From: JAVWIF01 sp036639635
GTDB lineage: Bacteria; Bacillota_I; Bacilli_A; Erysipelotrichales; Erysipelotrichaceae
Direction: 5' to 3'
Length of the DNA: 7,786 bases
Assembly: GCA_036639635.1 (NCBI GenBank)
Contig: JAVWIF010000069.1
Location: 1-7,786, forward strand
Shown: positions 4,894 to 7,786 of the stretch, piece by piece
Layout: every line of letters begins with the position of its first letter
Numbering within the stretch: the first letter of the stretch is position 1
Position numbers and translations under genes: made by a program
The notes under the pieces: generated by a model
What the model was told of the DNA's origin: nothing
The model's input: only the letters and a program-made list of their open reading frames with translations
The model's database searches: none

Positions 4894-6483
4894 ATGATAG
4901 AAACACAAGATATAAGTGTTCGCTTTGGTTCAAGAACGCTTTATGATAAAGTAAATTTAAAGTTCACAGATGGAAACTGTTATGGTTTAATCGGTGCTAA
5001 TGGTGCGGGTAAATCCACTTTCTTAAATGTATTAAGTGGGGATTTAGAACCTGATACAGGGCGTGTTATTATAAAACCAAATGAAACAGTATTTACCCTA
5101 AAACAGGATCATTTTGCTTATGATGAGTTTACGGTCCTAGAAACAGTTATTATGGGAAATACAAAACTACATGAAGTTATGAGTGAAAAAGATGCCTTAT
5201 ATGCTAAAGAAGATTTTAATGAAGCCGATGGAATTAGAGCAGGTGAATTAGAAGCGACTTTTGCGGACATGGATGGTTGGAATGCAGAAAGCAATGCTGC
5301 AACTTTACTAAATGGACTAGGCATTGATGTAGAATTCCATGATTTAAAGATGAAAGAATTACCAGGTGGAGAAAAAGTAAAAGTACTACTAGCACAAGCA
5401 TTGTTTGGTAAACCAAACACTTTGTTACTAGATGAGCCAACAAACCATTTGGATATTAAAGCAAGTTCATGGTTAGAACATTTCTTGATTAATTATGAAA
5501 GTACTGTCATTGTTGTAAGTCATGACCGTCACTTTTTAAATAAAGTTTGTACCTATATTGCAGATGTTGATTTTGGAAAGATAAGATTATATGCTGGTAA
5601 CTATGACTTCTGGTATGAATCAAGTCAATTAATTACCAAACAATTAAAAGATGCGAATCGTAAAAAAGAAGATAAAATAAAAGAATTAGAAGAATTTATT
5701 GCACGTTTCTCTGCAAATGCTTCAAAATCAAAACAAGCAACTTCACGTAAGAAAACATTAGATAAAATAACATTGGATGATTTAGCACCTTCTACACGTA
5801 AATATCCATTTATAGAGTTTAAACCGGATAAAGAAAGTGGGAAGTCTATATTATATATAGAAAACCTATCAAAAAAAGTCGAAGAATGTGCCTTACAAGA
5901 TATTTCTTTTAATATGATGAAAGGTGATAAGGTCGCTTTAATAGGGGATCCAATGAAAACAACGTTGCTACTACAATTAATAGCTGGGGAAGTAAAACCA
6001 GATAGTGGAACGATTGATATGGGACAAACAATTAAAACTTCATATATACCTGATGATAATACTAAATATTTTGAAGGAAAAGAAAGTATATGCGATTGGT
6101 TAAGTCATTATACAGATATTGATGATATGTCTTTTATAAGAGGATTCTTAGGAAGAATGTTATTTAGTGGAGAAGAACCATTAAAAGCAGTAGATGTATT
6201 ATCCGGAGGAGAGAAAGCACGTTGTATGCTTTCTAAAATGATGTTAGAAGCTAATAACTTATTGTTAATGGATGATCCAATTAACCATTTAGACTTAGAA
6301 TCTATTCAAGCATTAAACAATGCCTTAACAAAATATAGTGGAGAATTAATATTTGTTTGTCATGACCATCAATTTGTTCAAACTATCGCAAATCGTATCA
6401 TTGAAATTCGTGAAGATTGTATTATTGATCGTCGAATGAACTATGATGATTATTTAGAAAAAGAATATGGAATAGAAGAATAA
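4894..6483 (+). CDS. ykpA: ABC-F ATPase, YkpA/YbiT type, ribosome-associated
   Basis: A 529-residue protein with two ABC domains and no membrane segment, like other ABC-F translation factors that act at the ribosomal E-site. NBD1: Walker A GANGAGKST (34-42), signature LPGGEK (156-161), Walker B LLLDEPTNHLD (177-187), H-switch H210. The linker, about 240-310, is charged and contains RFSANASKSKQATSRKK, the P-site-tRNA-facing element of this family. NBD2: degenerate Walker A IGDPMKTT (350-357, two residues short and lacking GxGK), canonical signature LSGGEK (436-441), Walker B with DDPINHLD (460-467, catalytic Glu replaced by Asp), H490. KQDHFAYDE, ETVIMGN and RGFLGRMLFSGEE mark the YkpA/YbiT subgroup rather than antibiotic-resistance ABC-F. 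I chose the ATG at 4894 because GGAGG (4881-4885) is 8 nt away; the ATG at 4822 lies upstream of the predicted transcript start. It is monocistronic, with its own promoter and terminator. Confidence 0.92.
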   Translation: MIETQDISVRFGSRTLYDKVNLKFTDGNCYGLIGANGAGKSTFLNVLSGDLEPDTGRVIIKPNETVFTLKQDHFAYDEFTVLETVIMGNTKLHEVMSEKDALYAKEDFNEADGIRAGELEATFADMDGWNAESNAATLLNGLGIDVEFHDLKMKELPGGEKVKVLLAQALFGKPNTLLLDEPTNHLDIKASSWLEHFLINYESTVIVVSHDRHFLNKVCTYIADVDFGKIRLYAGNYDFWYESSQLITKQLKDANRKKEDKIKELEEFIARFSANASKSKQATSRKKTLDKITLDDLAPSTRKYPFIEFKPDKESGKSILYIENLSKKVEECALQDISFNMMKGDKVALIGDPMKTTLLLQLIAGEVKPDSGTIDMGQTIKTSYIPDDNTKYFEGKESICDWLSHYTDIDDMSFIRGFLGRMLFSGEEPLKAVDVLSGGEKARCMLSKMMLEANNLLLMDDPINHLDLESIQALNNALTKYSGELIFVCHDHQFVQTIANRIIEIREDCIIDRRMNYDDYLEKEYGIEE

Positions 6484-6486
6484 GCT

Positions 6487-6527
6487 AAAAAGAGGACACC
6501 GATATTACATGGTGAACCTCTTTTTTT
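6487..6527 (+). terminator. Intrinsic terminator after the ABC-F gene, possibly bidirectional
   Basis: AAAAAGAGG (6487-6495) pairs with CCTCTTTTT (6517-6525) and an inner CACC/GGTG stem (6497-6500, 6511-6514) continues it across a small asymmetric bulge, with a 10-base loop and seven T (6521-6527). Because the 5' arm begins with A5, it would also terminate minus-strand transcripts. Confidence 0.88.
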
Positions 6528-6529
6528 CA

Positions 6530-6795
6530 CAAATTAAGGAAGAAACCAATCAAAGCGATGAATAGGGCGTTTGTAGCGATTACATTACATTTTTAATAAA
6601 TCGTATTTCAACAAACTTTGTGATATAAACGCTATAATTCACAAGCTAAACAGAAGTAGAAATGACTATGATATGTTACCATAATTCATGAAAAAGGCAT
6701 ATATAGGCGAGCAGGCATATTTATCAACTTAATTTCATAAGTATATAACAGGAAGAAAGGGGCAAAATACTAGATATAGGTTGTTAATAAATTAA
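6530..6795. other. Long intergenic region, no supported gene
   Basis: About 265 bases between the ABC-F terminator and the next promoter hold no credible reading frame. Visible structures are an imperfect hairpin TTGTGA-TATA/TATA-TCACAA (6618-6644, two-base bulge, TATAAT inside at 6633-6638) and a direct repeat GGCATAT at 6696-6702 and 6714-6720 (18-base period). No known riboswitch signature (c-di-AMP, c-di-GMP, T-box) could be recognised. Reading 6589-6527 on the minus strand gives a short hydrophobic tail that may be a gene remnant. Confidence 0.4.
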
Positions 6796-6796
6796 A

Positions 6797-6824
6797 TTAT
6801 TGGACAAGTCCAATAAAATATGAT
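6797..6824 (+). promoter_or_regulatory. Probable promoter with perfect 9-bp inverted-repeat operator
   Basis: TTATTGGAC (6797-6805), two bases AA, then GTCCAATAA (6808-6816) is a perfect 20-bp dyad. Three bases downstream, TATGAT (6819-6824) matches five of six -10 bases, with transcription expected near 6831. The dyad fills the -35/spacer region, where a bound dimer would block RNA polymerase, so a repressor operator is the natural reading; which protein binds is unknown. This promoter differs from the TGn-TATAAT type used by the other genes in the window. Confidence 0.55.
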
Positions 6825-6859
6825 AGACTAACGTCTGTTTCATAAAAGGAGGGACATTT

Positions 6860-7669
6860 ATGAAATCAAAACGAATGAAATTCGCTTTATTCACCTGTGT
6901 TTTCGCTTTATATGGATGTGCTAGCGTTGCTAGTGTAGCAAACCATAACCAAATTACATCAGAGGTACTTACAAACAATGCATCGTATAAAAAAGGCTTT
7001 GTAAATGTTTCATCACAAGATAGTGTTGATGCAATTGCCTTTCAATCTAATGCTCTATATCCAGAAGATTCTGGAATATTTAAGAAGATAAGAAATGCTA
7101 AAGGAGAACTTTTAGTAAAAGAAGACGTACTTAAAGTAAGCAGTGAACTAAATAAAAAAGCCAAAGAAGAAGTTGCAAGACAGATTGCTTTAGCAAAAGA
7201 AGAAGCAAAAAAAGCCCAACTCGAGGAAGCCGCAAAAAATTCTAGTGAAACATTTCATCCACTAATTACAACATATGGAGTAGATTGTTATGGTTGTAAC
7301 GTTGTGAATGGACGTGGTGGTACTGCAATGGGTGTAGCTTTAGATTTAGCCTTAGGAGTACAAATGAGCGATGGTTCTTGGCAACCAGGAATTAAGTACG
7401 GGAATTATTATATCATTGCTGCAGATCCAAGTATTCCGATGTGTTCTATTATGAAAATATCTAATCATGGATTAAGTGGTAATGGAATAACGCCAGATCA
7501 ACCTTATTATGCAATTGTATTAGATCGCGGTGGTGCTATACAAGGTAGTCATTTAGATTTATATACAGGTAGTGAAAGTGCACCTGCCGTTGTACCTGTG
7601 ACTCGAGCGAACCCAACAGCAACATTAATTCGTCGTGGAGGGCAAATTGCTGGTGGATGTGCATTATAA
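6860..7669 (+). CDS. 3D-domain lipoprotein with coiled coil, probable wall-active enzyme
   Basis: A 269-residue surface lipoprotein. MKSKRMK is followed by a hydrophobic core and a lipobox LYG-C, so Cys20 would be lipidated. Residues 21-85 are a low-complexity spacer. About 88-127 form a charged Ala/Lys/Glu helix (KAKEEVARQIALAKEEAKKAQLEEAAK in outline), probably a coiled coil holding the domain off the membrane. Residues about 132-245 match the 3D domain, a double-psi beta barrel named for three aspartates: D189 (AADPS-IP), D222 (VLDRGGAI) and D233 (HLDLYTG), with TxYxxxCYGC (137-146) and TAMG (155-158) upstream. Related domains occur in Bacillus YocH/YuiC and RpfB-type proteins; those characterised act as lytic transglycosylases or autolysins on peptidoglycan. 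Mature cysteines C143, C146, C195 and C267 are unusual. The ATG has an excellent AAGGAGG (6846-6852) at 7 nt. It stands alone between its own promoter and terminator. Confidence 0.85.
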   Translation: MKSKRMKFALFTCVFALYGCASVASVANHNQITSEVLTNNASYKKGFVNVSSQDSVDAIAFQSNALYPEDSGIFKKIRNAKGELLVKEDVLKVSSELNKKAKEEVARQIALAKEEAKKAQLEEAAKNSSETFHPLITTYGVDCYGCNVVNGRGGTAMGVALDLALGVQMSDGSWQPGIKYGNYYIIAADPSIPMCSIMKISNHGLSGNGITPDQPYYAIVLDRGGAIQGSHLDLYTGSESAPAVVPVTRANPTATLIRRGGQIAGGCAL

Positions 7670-7755
7670 ATTGTTATAAAAATGCAAGGAGTAATCATCA
7701 TTACTATGGTAGGATTTGAACATAGGTAGTGGCAACACTCATAAAAGTAGCAATC

Positions 7756-7781
7756 AAAAGTGGTGAATGCCACTTTTTTTT
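7756..7781 (+). terminator. Intrinsic terminator after the 3D lipoprotein gene
   Basis: AAAAGTGG (7756-7763) pairs with CCACTTTT (7770-7777) over a 6-base TGAATG loop, with T continuing to 7781. A smaller hairpin without T-tract, AGTAAT/ATTACT (7690-7705), lies between it and the stop codon. Confidence 0.88.
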
Positions 7782-7786
7782 AGCAT

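Noticed and set aside
6557..6605. Short plus-strand peptide frames (12 and 18 codons) after the ABC-F terminator
   Set aside because: No ribosome site at a workable distance and no recognisable sequence; one begins inside the terminator hairpin.
6784..6978. Minus-strand 64-codon frame over the 3D lipoprotein start
   Set aside because: It overlaps the lipoprotein's ribosome site, signal peptide and operator, with no independent support.

Overview
The window is AT-rich, with Gram-positive Shine-Dalgarno sites (GGAGG-type, usually 5-8 nt from the start), a TTG start, a lipobox lipoprotein and many hairpin-plus-U-tract terminators. This points to the chromosome of a low-GC Bacillota (Firmicutes). 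A relative of the Erysipelotrichia or a similar gut or oral lineage is my guess; the sequence does not prove it.

Left edge (1-752) is degraded, accessory-looking DNA. It holds the first 23 codons of a minus-strand gene (TetR-like N-terminus is the best reading), a long imperfect hairpin resembling the right end of an IS200/IS605-type element, and directly against it a 50-codon minus-strand remnant of a DUF1016/YhcG-type PDDEXK nuclease. About 380 bases without a recognisable gene follow, ending in a probable minus-strand terminator.

From 753 to 2418 a minus-strand LytTR response regulator (TTG start, no kinase beside it) faces away from a bactofilin gene. They share an intergenic region with two divergent extended -10 promoters (TGnTATAAT). 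Bactofilin ends in a 14-bp-stem terminator and is a single-gene unit.

From 2509 to 4729 come a short secreted protein of unknown function with its own terminator, then a two-gene operon: a YitT-family membrane protein, and a PHP-domain phosphoesterase of the histidinol-phosphatase type whose Shine-Dalgarno overlaps the yitT stop codon. From 4824 to 6527 is a monocistronic ABC-F ATPase of the YkpA/YbiT type. All the visible departures from consensus motifs in it fall on one of its two composite ATP sites. From 6530 to the end is a long leader region, a perfect 9-bp inverted repeat over the promoter, and a lipoprotein with a coiled coil and a C-terminal 3D (three-aspartate) double-psi barrel domain, followed by a terminator.

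The genes form small independent transcription units rather than one pathway. A loose cell-envelope theme is visible: bactofilin scaffold, 3D-domain wall-active lipoprotein, secreted unknown, YitT membrane protein and a LytTR regulator, but a functional link is inference. I did not find a clear new multi-gene system. The most distinctive signals are the one-sided degeneracy of the ABC-F ATP sites, the IS605-end/yhcG scar, and the palindromic operator in front of the 3D lipoprotein.
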